A stretch of 64,000 bases of DNA. Source: Zeugodacus cucurbitae (taxonomy: Eukaryota; Arthropoda; Insecta; Diptera; Tephritidae). A model generated the notes under the pieces. The model was not told the DNA's origin. It saw only the letters and a list, made by a program, of their open reading frames with translations, and did not search any database. Both the position numbers and the translations under genes were made by a program. Positions within the stretch are counted from its first letter, which is position 1, and each line of letters begins with the position of its first letter. Positions 34,270 to 46,296 of the stretch are shown here, piece after piece. The stretch spans positions 40,190,501 to 40,254,500 of the forward strand of contig NC_071668.1 in the NCBI RefSeq assembly GCF_028554725.1. The letters are read 5' to 3'.

Positions 34270-35346
34270 ATGAGTGGAAGTTCAGCAGGTATGTTATTAT
34301 CGAATTTAATTTGTTTAAAATGTTACGAAAGTCTTTTCAATAGATTGTAACGAGCCATCGACCTGCCGAGGCGTAGTTAGGAAAAGTAATTTTGACTGCA
34401 TCGGAGGTCAAAGGGATGTGGAATATCGGAAAGATACACACACATTTGATACACGCGAAAAATGTATTGCTTTTGCTGAGGAGCAGGGATTGATTCCGAA
34501 TAGGAAATTATGTCGTTTGCACAACTCTACTATGGCGGTATCGATAGTCGGCAATAGTGCAGTCGGAATTTTTCGATGCCGGAAGAGTACTTGACGTACG
34601 CGAGCAGAGTCCCGAGCGAAGGGTACATGGTTTGAGAATGCTAAGATTCCATTACCTCAGGTGTTCACTTAATGTACTCCTATGCTTCGCATTGGTCACA
34701 AGCCGAAGTTCGGAAAAATAGCATTATCAGGGAGCCAATTTTATCAAGCTCTACCATATGCGACTGATACAATTATTGCCGCGAAGTGGTGGTATTGTAC
34801 CAAATCAATGAACAGCAGGTAGCGGTAGAAAAAAGTGACCGCTCTGACAAAAAAGTGCATATTGATGAAGGTAAATTCCGTAAACGAAAATACAACATAA
34901 TAATAATAAATATATTATTCATTACGTTACATAAGTACATATTTTTGTTTTCTTTTTTAGGAAGGAGAGTTGAAGGCCACTGGGCCTTGGGAATGGTAGA
35001 GGACGGTAGCGATGATTAACGGTTGGATGTATGTCCGGACAACGTACGGTCTAACGAGGTGCTCATACCCTTAATTCAAAAGCATGTCGCAGAAGGTACA
35101 ATACTATGTACTGACTGCTTGACAAGTCACGGATATGAGCACCGTCGTGTAAATCTCAGCGATTCGGACAATCCATTTGTAGCCGATGATGGAACCCATA
35201 CGCAGTGCATTGAGTCCCAGTGGCGGGTCATCAGACGATTCTTTATCAAAGATCATAACAATCCTGAAGATTTTGTAAATTTGATAATAGAGTATATGTG
35301 GAAGAAAACCATAGCTAATAAACACGAAGATCCGTTTGTAAATTGA
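34270..35346 (+). pseudogene. Merlin/IS1595-like transposase, broken
   Basis: Exon 1 (34270-34288, MSGSSA) is joined by a GTATGT-AG intron to an exon beginning at 34344 (DCNEPSTCRGVVRKSNFDC). Shifted frames then give CRKST, AKGTWFENAKIPLPQVF, LMYSYASHWSQAEVRKNSI and YNYCREVVVLYQINEQQ. The catalytic part follows: KVHIDEGKFRKRKYN (first D), GRRVEGHWALGMVEDGS, LCTDCLTSHGYEH (second D) and THTQCIESQWRVIRRFF (with the final N/E-type position). This order is that of ISXO2/IS1595 transposases, the relatives of eukaryotic Merlin elements. Frameshifts lie near 34595 and 34665. An in-frame TAA is at 35017. About 66 bp at 34898-34960 look like an intron whose donor has decayed. Confidence 0.75.
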
Positions 35347-35496
35347 TGCAATAAAATATACTTATAGTACATAGAGTCAATATCATAAACTTTCTTTATA
35401 CATATTATCTTTATACAATCTTTTTAGAGGGCATTTGTTTTCCGCATTTGGGCTATTTATTTATTTTGGTTCTTCTCATTCGTTTGCATATATTTG

Positions 35497-35855
35497 ATAT
35501 GGCAACACTTATTACTTGTCAAGCTGTAACCCTTTTTGTTATTGTTGAAATTATGAGATTTGTGTAAAATATTAAATATTTATTTACAGCTATTTTCGGG
35601 ATAATTTTTATAAAATCAATATGCAGAAACAATGTGGTGAAGTGTAAGTGTAAAATAAGTGCATAATATTAATAAAATATTCAATATATATTGTGAAAAT
35701 TCAAGATAAAAGTTGCACTCTTTTCAACTTTAAGTGCAAATATCTCGAAAACTATAAGTCAACTACATATATATATATATTCTTAATCTAGAGAACCTCC
35801 TGTTTCCAACAACTTTTTCCCCGAAAGCCTGGAATAGTATACTAAAGTTTGTTCC
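35497..35855 (+). repeat. Unclassified repeat family, copy 2
   Basis: This resembles 33172-33510 along its length and contains CGAAAACTATAAGTC and ATAGTATACTAAAGTTTG. Confidence 0.7.
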
Positions 35856-36009
35856 GGTCCTTGAATTGATCCGCAAAAAAAAGGCCCCGTAGTCGCACTG
35901 TGCGATGGGGCAACAAGGTTAATGTCGTGCTAAAAGATGATTCAATTACGCTTCCCAATATGATAATGACTTTTATTTTTTTATTTATAGACTGACTTTC
36001 AATACTAAA

Positions 36010-36487
36010 AAAAAATCGGGTCGGCTTTAGTATAGTATCCCCCGATTTCAGAGTTAAAATGGGTATGGTTGGAAAGAGGACGATCTCCAGATTACGAATA
36101 TATATAATAGTTGCCGCAGGAGACTTATAGGAGGCAACACATGATATCTGTCAACCTGGTTATTGTGCATATAAACAAAATTGTGCAAAAATTAAAATGC
36201 TTATTTAAAGCAAATAAATAATTGATATAAAATAAGTATGTGGAAACAATTTAGTGAAGTGTTAGTGTGTAATAAGCGCATTATATAAATTAAAAGTTAA
36301 CTAATAATCGAAATATCGCCACACAAAATTTGTGAAATTTTCAACTTTGAATGCGAATATCTCGAAAACTATAAGTCTCCTGCGGCAACTATTATATACA
36401 TATATTCGTAATCTGGAGATCGTCCTCTTTCCAACCATACCCATTTTAACCCTGAAATCGGGGGATACTATACTAAAGTTTCCCCAA
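36010..36487. repeat. Near-perfect inverted repeat, arms about 105 bp
   Basis: The left arm (about 36023-36133) runs from CTTTAGTATAGTATCCCCCG to GGAGACTTATAG. It is complementary to the right arm (about 36372-36478) with only a few differences. The spacer of about 240 bp is AT-rich. The right arm overlaps copy 3 of the family at 33172 and 35497. Confidence 0.9.
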
Positions 36488-36489
36488 AA

Positions 36490-37080
36490 AATCTTTTGAA
36501 TTCATGAAATATAATTGATGAAATGTATAAAAAATTTCATTCTTCAGTATACAAACCTAAACAACACAAGTCAACATATTTATTGATTGCAGTATACATA
36601 CCAGCAATTTGCTACTCAAGCATCTCAAATACAAGTAATCTAAAAATAAGTTTGCTTGAATCGTTTAGTATAGTAAAGTCACAAATATTACTACTTTAAA
36701 TAAAGCAAAAATGTTATTAAATACACTTTTAAAATATAACAATTTTCACCAACATTAATCAGAGCTTTATTCGATAAACTAAGGGAGGAGCAAAACGATA
36801 AGCTTATTCGTGCATCTCGGCGGACTAAAGATTTTATCTCGATAATTTTTTTGTCCATATTATCAATGCCTATTTAATTTTGCTTGTAATTGGCACTACT
36901 TATTAAACACATTATTCTGACAATTATTACCAGCAATAATTTGTTCATTCAATCAAACTGACCTAACCCTGCAAGACGAGTAGATTTGCTTTTTTAATGG
37001 TGTATTGGTTACCAGTAAAAAAGGCTTGTATTATTTTATTTGTCTCTCTTGTTCTAGCAGCAGGAAAAAAGTTACCATTT
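36490..37080. other. Region without identified features
   Basis: This is AT-rich sequence with no recognisable coding or repeat structure. Confidence 0.5.
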
Positions 37081-37084
37081 CTCC

Positions 37085-37565
37085 TCTTTTACGGCATGTC
37101 GGTGTGATTATCTTGCTCGCTCTCTCTCATTGATTTTGGTTCAAGTCCTGCATATGTCTTTCTTCTCCAATTTTTCATTGTTTTGGAGAGGAATATGTCA
37201 TGTGTGGTTAGCAGAGCCCTCTTTAGAAGTTTTTTTTTATTTAATCAGCCATCTATCAGTGGAGATTGTTCGATTTCTCATTTTCAGGGTCACCCCTTAG
37301 TCACAGGTATTGGTCATTTGTTGGGTCACCGTTTCGTTACTTAAATTTGGTTCATTGGTTATTTTATTTTTTTAATTAAATGAGGTATTTTAATTTATAA
37401 ATGGTATGGTATATGGTATTTTACATTTTTAATAATTAGTATAGATTACTTTTTAAATATTATCATTTCAGTAGAAAGTAAACTTTCATTTTTCCACACG
37501 TTTTTGCGGCTATAATTTATACATTGCAAAATTTACATATTTTACATATAAAGTTAGTATTAATT
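37085..37565 (-). repeat. Unclassified repeat, copy 2
   Basis: This is homologous to 17498-17910 on the opposite strand. Confidence 0.8.
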
Positions 37566-39365
37566 ATTAAATTTTTATAATTTACAATTTCCCAAATGTT
37601 CTAAGTTGGTTTTTTTGTGTTGTTATATAATACAAATTAAATTTCACTACTATTACGATTGTGAAAAATATTCGTAACTTCATTTGTACATAGATGCTAA
37701 TTTAACAATATTTCCCATTTAGATTAATAAATTTAGTGCTATTGCGAACGTTCAAAATTTATAAATTAACAATCATAATAATGAAAATGATAAATTGTAA
37801 GTTCAGCATAGTCAAATCAGACAGAATAAGTCAAACAGTTCTTCGACTGCAGCATGTGTACTACTATATTTTCTGGAGTTAATTTCTCAGAGATTTTGTA
37901 CTCTAAATTCACTCTCTATGCCTTATATTTTGGGCATTGAAAAAATATATGTTCAGCATCTTCTCTTCCGCTTTCGCAGGATGTGAGATACTGTGCGGTG
38001 CTTGCTGCTCTGAGTGCACTAAGCCGGAATAGAGATTTAACCGGCTAGACATATGTTTTCTGTATAAGGGCGTTTGCCCATACCGGTGCCGCGTACATTA
38101 CTATTGATATCGTAACTTTTGACAAAAGTAGTCTTCTATTTTGACTAGGTCCACCAATGTTAGCCATATTCGGGCTAAGGCAATGTTCACTCGCGCAGCT
38201 TTTTCGCAGGCTTTCTCAATATTTGTCTTAAAATGTAGTCTCGAATCTATCAGTATGCCTAAATATTTTAATGATGTCTGTGTCGTAATGTTATACCCGT
38301 CTATGTTAAGTGTAATTACTTCGGTCTTCTTTATACTAGTTATTAAAACTGCTTCTCTTTTTTGTGCAGCCAGTTGCAACTTCGCTGCTGTTAGCCAGTT
38401 CTTTATTCTCCCAAGTGGGCCCAAGTCCTTGTGGTACTCCACCGGTCACTTTGTATCGCTTGACTCCTTCGTCCGTATTGTACAGCAGGAATCTATCAGA
38501 ATAATAACTTTTAATGATACGTAGCAGATACGTTGGCGTTTTAAGAGCCTGTAGTCTTTGAAGTATGTGGGTCCAACATGCAGAATTTAAAGCATTTTTT
38601 ACGTCGAATGTATCGACTGCGCTGTATTCCTTGGATCCGTACATCCACCTAGTGACCTATATGGCTTTGTCTGCAATCTCTGTCAGTTTTTTGATCGCGT
38701 CAATTGTCGAGTCTGCGAAACCCGTATTGGTTTTCTCACAACCCTTTCACTTCTTCAATGTGTTTTTCTACCCGATCACAAATTATTAGCTCGAAAATTT
38801 TACCAGTAGTATCGATCATACATAGTGGCCTGTAAGAGCTTGGTTCACCTGGCGGTTTATTTGGTTTTGTTAAAAGCACCAAACGCTGCTTTTTCCATAT
38901 TTTGGGAAAAAATACCATCCCGCAGACATTTATTGAGTACTTGGACAAAATATTTAGTTTTGTATTTTACAGCAATTTTTAGGGCCCTATTAGGGATGTC
39001 ATCTAAGCCAAGAGCTTTTGCATTTCTGAAGCGTTCAGCTGCTTGCACCACCTCGACGTCATCGATCGGTATAAAAAACGGGGTCTCTAAGCTAATATTG
39101 GATACGACTCCCTCTGATTGCGCCTCTTATGTTGGGAACAAAGTTTCCACTACTTCTTTTAATAGTATAGGGCATGTCGGCATTTGTCCTTTATTACCCC
39201 TTACTTTAGTCATTACTGCTTTATAGGCTCCACCCCATGGATTTTCTTCCGCCTTGTCACAGAGTTCTTTAAAGCATGCAGACTTACTATTTCTGATCGC
39301 AATTTTGAATTATTTTCGTTATTTTTCTGAAAATTTCTCGTAGAAGCTCATTTTCCACAGCATTT

Positions 39366-39593
39366 CTATTTTTTTTTTAATTTCCGCCTGGCTTTATGGC
39401 AGCTGCTTCTCAGATCTGCGATTTCACTATTCCACCAATATACTGGCTTTCGACGGCCGTTGCACTTTTTTCTGATCATGGCAGCATCGAAAGCTTTGCT
39501 AACATAATTAATCAATTGGTTTGCTTGTTCGTTCACGTCATTTGAGTTGTTCATTTCTGCGTCCAACATAAACGTAAACAGGTCTTCGTCCAT
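39366..39593 (-). pseudogene. LINE-D ORF2 linker fragment
   Basis: It encodes NEQANQLINYVSKAFDAAMI, then CNGRRKPVYWWNSEIADLRS, the typical WWN-S-EI-x-L-R region between endonuclease and RT in R1-clade elements. Confidence 0.7.
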
Positions 39594-39625
39594 GGTCTCG
39601 TCTTTCCAACCTCTAGTTTGAGAGA

Positions 39626-39917
39626 CTTTTGTTTGTCTCGAATAGGGTCCGAAACTACTGAACCGATTTGAAAAATTCTTTCACCGTTGGAAAGCTATAC
39701 TATTCCTGAGTGACATAGGCTATATTTAGTTAAAAAAAAAAATAGGGTTCCTTACCAAAACTCCGATAATGTAAAAAAAATACCAAAAAACTTTCTTTTA
39801 TCGCGAATGCTGCGAAAACGATTGAAGATATAACAAAGTGATGTACTGCAATTTTGTAGAACTTATCATTATCTACAAAAAACGTAGCGACATCATATCT
39901 CTAACTATTATAATTTT
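39626..39917 (+). mobile_element. Helitron 5'-region fragment
   Basis: This contains GAAACTACTGAACCGATTTG, CACCGTTGGAAAGCTATAC and GTAGCGACATCATATCTC, shared with 44490-44757, 47890-48145 and the complement of 55000-55290. The start is truncated. Confidence 0.8.
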
Positions 39918-40059
39918 GTCGCAATAAGCATTTTCAGTGAAATCAGAAAACCATGTTCCTGCATTTTCTATTTTCTTTTCACATACCGTTTGTTTTAGCA
40001 GTTCTTGGGCTGCTTCACAATGGTTAAGGTTAATCTGAAGAAATTTCATTTTCCATTCT

Positions 40060-41380
40060 TACATGCTGCTACACTGGGCATTTTTTACTACCAATTTGGT
40101 GGTTTGTACTTGCCCTTCCAGCGATTTTGCAAGATACACAAAAAGGTTCTTTAGTACAAGTTTTGGCAAAATGCCCTTTTTCACCACATTTAATACAACA
40201 TTCACTTCGGTCTTCTGGATTAGTGCACCTGCTAGCCGCGTGGCCATATTCCAGGCATCTAAAACATTTTCTTAGATTCGATCTTTCCCGGATTCTGCAG
40301 ACACCCCATCCAATTTTAATTTTGCCTGCGTCTAAGAGATATCTTGCTTCTCGTTCAGGAAGACTTAACACTGCGGTTTGTGTTCCTGCATACGCTCTCC
40401 TTATGGTTTTAATCTCCAACGAATTTAAACGAGGAGGCGAAATCCTCCTTTCGCTTTTTTTCTAATACGCGAAACGTTCTCGCCCGATTGTTGTAGAGTA
40501 TTGTCTTTTTTAACCGCTTTAAGTATATCACTATATGACATGTCACCTGTTTTTGCGATCACAAGGGCATCCGGTTTAGGAGGGGGCCTGTGTATATTCT
40601 TACTCTTTTCTTTTGTGGTCTTCCCTTTGTATTTAACAGTAACCCAGTTTCCGTCTTTAGGGGTTTCTTTCCTTTTATTTCGTGAGGGACTCACTCAATT
40701 TTTCCCCGTGTATGTTTTCACCCACATTTGTTAACTCCATTCCATGAGATGTTTTATTCTTCTTTGGGGGTGTTTTACGGTAGTTTTGTTTCTTTTCTCC
40801 TCCCGCATTCTTTTCGGTGTCGCCTCTGAAACACTTTTAACAACACTTTTCTTTTTAACTCTTTTTAACACTTTTCTTCGAGTTGATATTTTGCTCTTGC
40901 GCACGAGTATACAATCTCGAAATAGCACTTATAACCTCTCTCATGCTATTGTTTATAGAGCGTTGAGGTGGTCGCATCAAACTTATGAGCTTATTTATAG
41001 AGTCTCCTAGCTCTGCCATATAGTCCCTAACAGTTTGGACTGTTTCCACGGGAGGCGTATTTCCAGCTGTTATGACGACGACGATCTTGCTCGTATAGGC
41101 CTACCCATAATAACCTTTTCAGGCGTGCGAGATAACTTCGATCCTCGTTTAAAAGAATCTACTTCTACGCTTTCAACTATGCTTGTGGCATTATCTGATA
41201 CGCTGGCCAAGTGTGCCACCACTATCAATGCAGTCATTGGATATCGACGGCCAGGAGCCTACTTGCTCACCCCCTAAAACCGCCGGCACTGGGCATTTTA
41301 TACCCTGCACCGTAACTTTATTAATTTCCATTTTGCTCGAAGACATGTTTTCTTGCTCTGGAATCCTACCCATATAATTT
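40060..41380 (-). pseudogene. LINE-D ORF1 (gag-like, CCHC knuckles)
   Basis: The C-terminal part encodes CFRCLEYGHAASRC, CCIKCGEKGHFAKTC and FCVSCKIAGRASTNHQ. These are three zinc knuckles in the arrangement of R1-clade ORF1 proteins, which bind element RNA. Upstream segments (KETPKDGNWVTVKYKGKTT; LGDSINKLISLMRPPQRSI) are spread over shifted frames. A LINE-A insertion begins at 41458, just upstream. Confidence 0.75.
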
Positions 41381-41457
41381 TATACCTTCTGACAGGTATC
41401 AATACAGCCGCTCCTAACTTGGGGACAGACGCTTTTGGTTTTTATTTGGAAATCTTC

Positions 41458-44267
41458 TTCTTCTTCTTCTTGACTGGCGTAGACACCGCTTACGCGGTTA
41501 TAGCCGAGTCCAAAACAGCGGGCCACGCATCTCTCCTTCTGGCAGTTTGGCGCCAATTGGTTATTCCAAGCGACGCCAGGTCCCTCTTTACCTGGTCCTT
41601 CCATCGGAGTGGAGGTCTCCCTCTTCCTCTGCTTCCACCAGCGGGTACTGCATCGAATACTTTCAGAGCTGGAGCACCTTCATCCATTCGAACAACATGT
41701 CCTAGCCAGCGTAGCCGCTGTTTTTTTATTCGCTGGACTATGTCTATGTCGTCGAATAACACATACAGCTCATCGTTCCATCGTCTGCGGTATTCGCCGT
41801 TGCCAATTCTTAAGGGACCATAAATCTTCCGCAAAACCTTTCTCTCGAAACTCCTAGTGCCGTCTCATCGGATGTTGACATCGTCCACGCTTCTGCACCG
41901 TAAAGTAGGACGGGAATGATGAGAGACTTGTAGAGTGTGGTTTTTGTTCGTCGAGAGAGGACTTTACTTTTCAATTGCCTACTTAGTCCATAGTAGCACC
42001 TGTTGGCAATAGCGATTCTGCGTTGGATTTCCAGGCTGACATTGTTATTGCTGTTAATGCTGGTTCCCAAGTAGACGAAATTATCTACAACTTCAAAGTT
42101 ATTACTGTCAACAGTGACGTGGGAGCCAAGTCGCGAATGCGCTGACTGTTTGTTTGACGACAGGAGATATTTCGTCTTGTCCTCGTTCACCACCAGACCC
42201 ATACGCTTCGCTTCCTTATCCAGTCTGGAGAAAGCAGAACTAACGGCGCGGGTGTTGTTTCCAATGATATCGATATCATCGGCGTACGCCAGTAGCTGTA
42301 CACTCTTATAGAAGATTGTACCTTCTTTGTATAGCTCTGCAGCTCGTATTATTTTCTCCAGCATCAGGTTAAAGAAATCACACGAGAGTGAGTCACCTTG
42401 TCTGAAACCTCGTCTGGTATCGAACGGCTCGGAGAGGTCCTTCCCGGTCCTGACGGAGCTTTTGGTGTTGCTCAACGTCAGCTTACACAGCCGTGTTAGT
42501 TTTGCGGGGATACCAAATTCAGACATCGCGGCATAAAGGCAGCTCCTTTTCGTGCTGTCGAAAGCAGCTTTAAAGTCGACAAAGAGATGGTGTGTGTCGA
42601 TCCTATTTTCACGGGTCTTCTCCAAAATTTGGCGCATGGTGAATATCTGGTCCGTTGTTGATTTTCCAGGTCTAAAGCCACACTGATAAGGTCCAATCAG
42701 TTTGTTGACGGTGGGCTTTAGTCTTTCACACAATACGCTCGACAGAACCTTATACGCGATGTTGAGGAGGCTTATCCCACGGTAATTGGCGCAAATTGTG
42801 GGGTCTCCCTTTTTGTGTATTGGGCAGAGTACACTGAGATTCCAATCGTCAGGCATGCTTTCTTCCGATCATATTCTGCAAAGAAGCTGATGCAAGCACC
42901 TTATCAGCTCTTCGCCGCCGTATTTGAATAGCTCGGCCGGTAATCCATCGGCACCCGCCGCCTTGTTGTTCTTCAAGCGGGTAACTGCTATTCGAATTTC
43001 TTCACGGTCGGGCAATGGAACATCTGCTCCATCGTCGTCGATTGGGTAATCGGGTTCGCCATCTCCTGGTGTTGTACTTTCACTGCCATTCAGCAGGCTG
43101 GAGAAGTGTTCCCTCCACAAACGCAGTATACTCTGGTCATCAATAACTAGATCACCTCTGGGGGTCCTACAGGAGTGTGCTCCGGTCTTGAAACCTTCAG
43201 TTAGTCGCCGGATCTTTTCGTAAAATTTTCGAGCATTACCCCTGTCGGCCAGCTTGTCAAGCTCTTCATACTCACGCATTTCGGCCTCTTTCTTTTTTTG
43301 TCTGCAAATGCGTCTCGCTTCCCTCTTCAGCTCTCGGTATCTTTCCCATCCCGCTCGTGTTGCGGTCGATCGCAACATTGCGAGGTAGGCAGTCTGTTTT
43401 CTCTCCACTGCGAGACGACAATCCTCATCATACCAGCTGTTTTTTTGACTTTTCCGAAAACCAATGGTTTCGGTTGCAGCTGTACGTAAGGAGTTTGATA
43501 TGCCGTCCCACAGCTCCCTTATACCGAGATGCTGATGAGTGCTCTCAGAGAGCAGGAGTGCAAGTCGAGTAGAAAATCGTTCGGCTGTCGGTTGTGATTG
43601 CAGCTTCTCGATGTCGAACCTTCCTTGTGTTTGTTGACGTGTGCGCTTTTCTACACAGAGGCGGGTGCGTATCTTAGCTGCTACAAGATAGTGGTCCGAG
43701 TCGATGTTGGGACCACGAAGCGTACGCACATCAAAAACACTGGAGACATGTCGTCCATCTATCACAACATGATCGATCTGGTTGCGAGTGATTCGATCCG
43801 GGGACAGCCAAGTAGCTTGATGGATTTTCTTATGCTGGAATCTAGTGCTACAGATGACCATATTTCGGGCCCCGGCGCAGTCGATCAGCCTCAGACCGTT
43901 TGGTGATGTTTCGTCATGGAGGCTGAATTTTCCGACTGTTGTGCCAAAGACACCTTCTTTACCCACCCTAGCGTTGAAATCGCCAAGCACGATTTTGACA
44001 TCGTGGCGGGGGCAGCGCTCATAGGTACGTTCTAGGCGCTCATAGAAGGTATCTTTGGTCACATCGTCCTTCTCTTCCGTCGGGGCGTGGGCGCAAATCA
44101 GCGATATGTTGAAGAACCTCGCTTTGATGCGGATTGTGGCTAGACGTTCATCCATCGGAGTGAATGCCAGGACTCGACGACGGAGTCTCTCTCCCACCAC
44201 GAATCCCACACCGAATTTGCGCTCCTTTATATGGCCGCTGTAGTAGATGTCACAAGGACCCACCTTC
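41458..44267 (-). mobile_element. LINE-A, best preserved copy
   Basis: The 3' end has a (GAA)n tail (CTTCTTCTTCTTCTTCTT on the plus strand at 41455-41472). The minus strand encodes most of the endonuclease, the whole RT and the C-terminal domain. It is interrupted by only one stop and one frameshift, plus loss of the 5' part at 44267. Confidence 0.9.
41490..44267 (-). pseudogene. LINE-A endonuclease-RT, nearly intact
   Basis: Endonuclease: KVGPCDIYYSGHIKERKFGV, VLGDFNARVGKEGVFG, RITRNQIDHVVIDGRH and SDHYLVAAKIRT. RT: NNKAAGADGLPAELFKYGG, LSVLCPIHKKGDPTICANYR, CGFRPGKSTTDQIFTMRQIL, FVDFKAAFDSTKRSCL, GFRQGDSLSCDFFNLMLEKI and LLAYADDIDIIG (intact YADD). The C-terminus ends LRWLGHVVRMDEGAP, then GRGRPPLRWKDQVKRDLASL. 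A TGA replaces a conserved Trp codon at 42869-42871 (RIWSEES) and one T is missing near 41850 (LGVFERKV). This resembles the CFDP2-like endonuclease-RTs of the RTE group. The copy looks young. Confidence 0.85.
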
Positions 44268-44757
44268 TGCCAATAGAACACAAACCGAAACAAACGAATA
44301 GGCAGCACTTATGGCGCAACCCTGCCCTAAAATGTCCTTAAACCATTGGCAATAGTTGAACTATTTTATTTGGCGATAAATACTTAAATCTGCGCAAAAA
44401 ATTTCTTTTACCACTTCATGTCTAGATGTGCCAATTCCTTACATTTTATTTAATCTATGTCAATACTAAATTATAAAGAGGAAATGTTTGTTTTTTTGTT
44501 TATTTGTGTAGAATAGGCTCCCAAACTACTGAACCGATTTGAAAAATTCTTTCACCGTTGGAAAGCTATACTATCCCTGAGTGACATAGGCTATATTTAG
44601 TTAAAAAAAAAAATATGGTTCCTTACCAAAACTCCGATAATGTAAAAAAAATACCAAAAAAATTTCTTTAATCGCGAATGCTGCGAAAACGATTGAAGAT
44701 ATAACAAAGTGATGTTCGACAATTTTGTAGAACTTATCATTACCGACAAAAAACGTA
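44268..44757 (+). mobile_element. LINE-ORF1 scrap plus Helitron 5' region, inserted in LINE-A
   Basis: This starts CCAATAGAACACAAACCGAA and is nearly identical to 47655-48140, including the Helitron 5' start (TCAATACTAAATTATAAAG). It separates two LINE-A segments that overlap in content by about 300 bp. Confidence 0.8.
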
Positions 44758-45760
44758 GCGTTGAAATCGCCAAGCACGATTTTGACATCGTGGCGGGGGC
44801 AGCGCTCATAGGTACGTTCTAGGCGCTCATAGAAGGTATCTTTGGTCACATCGTCCTTCTCTTCCGTCGGGGCGTGGGCGCAAATCAGCGATATGTTGAA
44901 GAACCTCGCTTTGATGCGGATTGTGGCTAGACGTTCATCCACCGGAGTGAATGCCAGGACTCGACGACGGAGTCTCTCTCCCACCACGAATCCCACACCG
45001 AATTTGCGCTCCTTTATATGGCCGCTGTAGTAGATGTCACAAGGACCCACCTTCTTCCGTCCTTGTCCCGTCCATCGCATTTCTTGGATTGCGGTGATGT
45101 CAGCCTTTACTCTTACGAGGACATCAACCAGCTGGGCAGAGGCACCTTCCCAATTAAGGGTCCGAACATTCCAGGTGCATGCCCTTAAATCATAGTCCTT
45201 TATACGTTTGCCGTGGTCGTCATCAAAAGGGGGGTTTCTCATCCGAGGCCTGTGTTTCTTATTCACTGGTTATTCGATTTTATGCGGTGGGTCCCAAGCC
45301 CTACGCACAACCGCATAAGCGGGATTCGCCTTCTCACTTTAGTTCGCTTCCAGACGGATGTCTGTTGGCTACCCAGAGGATACTTGGTCTAAGACCGGAA
45401 GTTGTGAGCTGCTTGAGCCACATGTAAAAGAATCGTTCCTGGCCATTCCCAAGTGAATGGCAGTCAGAAACTTTCCTCACTTACGTGAACTTCTACATAT
45501 GACTCCATCCTCCATTTATTTCTAAATACACTTAGTTAAAGGGCGGTGCCAGTTCGCCCTGTCACAGAATTTCACTGGGCATTAACAGCTTTTTAGGCTA
45601 TACCCTCCATATCTGCGGCTTTTGGTTGGGGACTGCTTATTTAATATTCGCAGCTAACCTGCATATCTGTAGGCCGTTCAGCTATCCACCACCGTGCTGA
45701 CCCCCACAGTAGCCTAAGCTAAGGCCTGTGACAACTAAAGGAGGTAGTCAACCGTCAAAA
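44758..45760 (-). mobile_element. LINE-A 5' segment with leader
   Basis: The minus strand encodes CTWNVRTLNWEGASAQLVDV, IQEMRWTGQGRKKVGPCDIY and on to VLGDFNA, where the insert begins. The start context is MNKKHRPRMRNPPFDDDHGK near 45266. Upstream sequence to about 45530 matches the leader at 14570-14760; 45530-45760 is probably further leader. Content at 44758-45056 repeats 43969-44267. Confidence 0.85.
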
Positions 45761-46290
45761 GTGTTGTATTACACATCTTTCCTCCGCTGTCCGCCATTTA
45801 ATAATTTGTTGCACATTGTCGCCAGAAAAATTTGAAATAATTGTAATTTGGCGACAGCGATAACTGCAAGCTTGCTGCAGAAAAGTTGTGCTGTTCTCTA
45901 AATAATTGTGCCCATAAGAACGCGTGTACTTTAATATTTGGCAGATGCTGCCTGTCGTCTATGTGTTCAAAGCATTAAGTGTATAGGTTTTGTCGGCTCT
46001 GTTTGATTAAAGCCAAAATTTTTCGATAGTTATATTTTATGTTTGACAAACAATCACTTACTTGTCTTCTGACGTTCAACATGACCAAATGGGCGGACGA
46101 AATACATATATTGCATCTTGCAATTTTTTTAACAGAGCATTATAAAATAATAAATTTAAGCATATAGTAATCGGTATGAGGTTTTGTATTAAAAATTTGT
46201 CTTTTTAAATAAAATTGCCGCAGATACTAACAAAAGCATATCACCATGCTACATATCACCATGGTTACATGTTGATCGAACGCGCTTACA
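45760..46290. other. Region without identified features
   Basis: No coding or repeat structure was recognised. Confidence 0.5.
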
Positions 46291-46296
46291 GCAAAT

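Larger units (their letters stand above)
37860..41380 (-). mobile_element. LINE-D, R1-type non-LTR retrotransposon, decayed
   Basis: ORF1 and ORF2 relics lie on the minus strand. ORF2 has VLLTKPNKPPGEPSSYRPLC near 38860, NALNSACWTHILQRLQAL near 38570, then GGVPQG immediately followed by the post-RT segment KNWLTAAKLQLAAQKREAVL. The YADD region is therefore deleted. Most of the endonuclease is also gone. A Helitron fragment is inserted at 39626-39917. The 3' region (37920-38100) has the expected cysteine and histidine tail relic. Confidence 0.75.
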
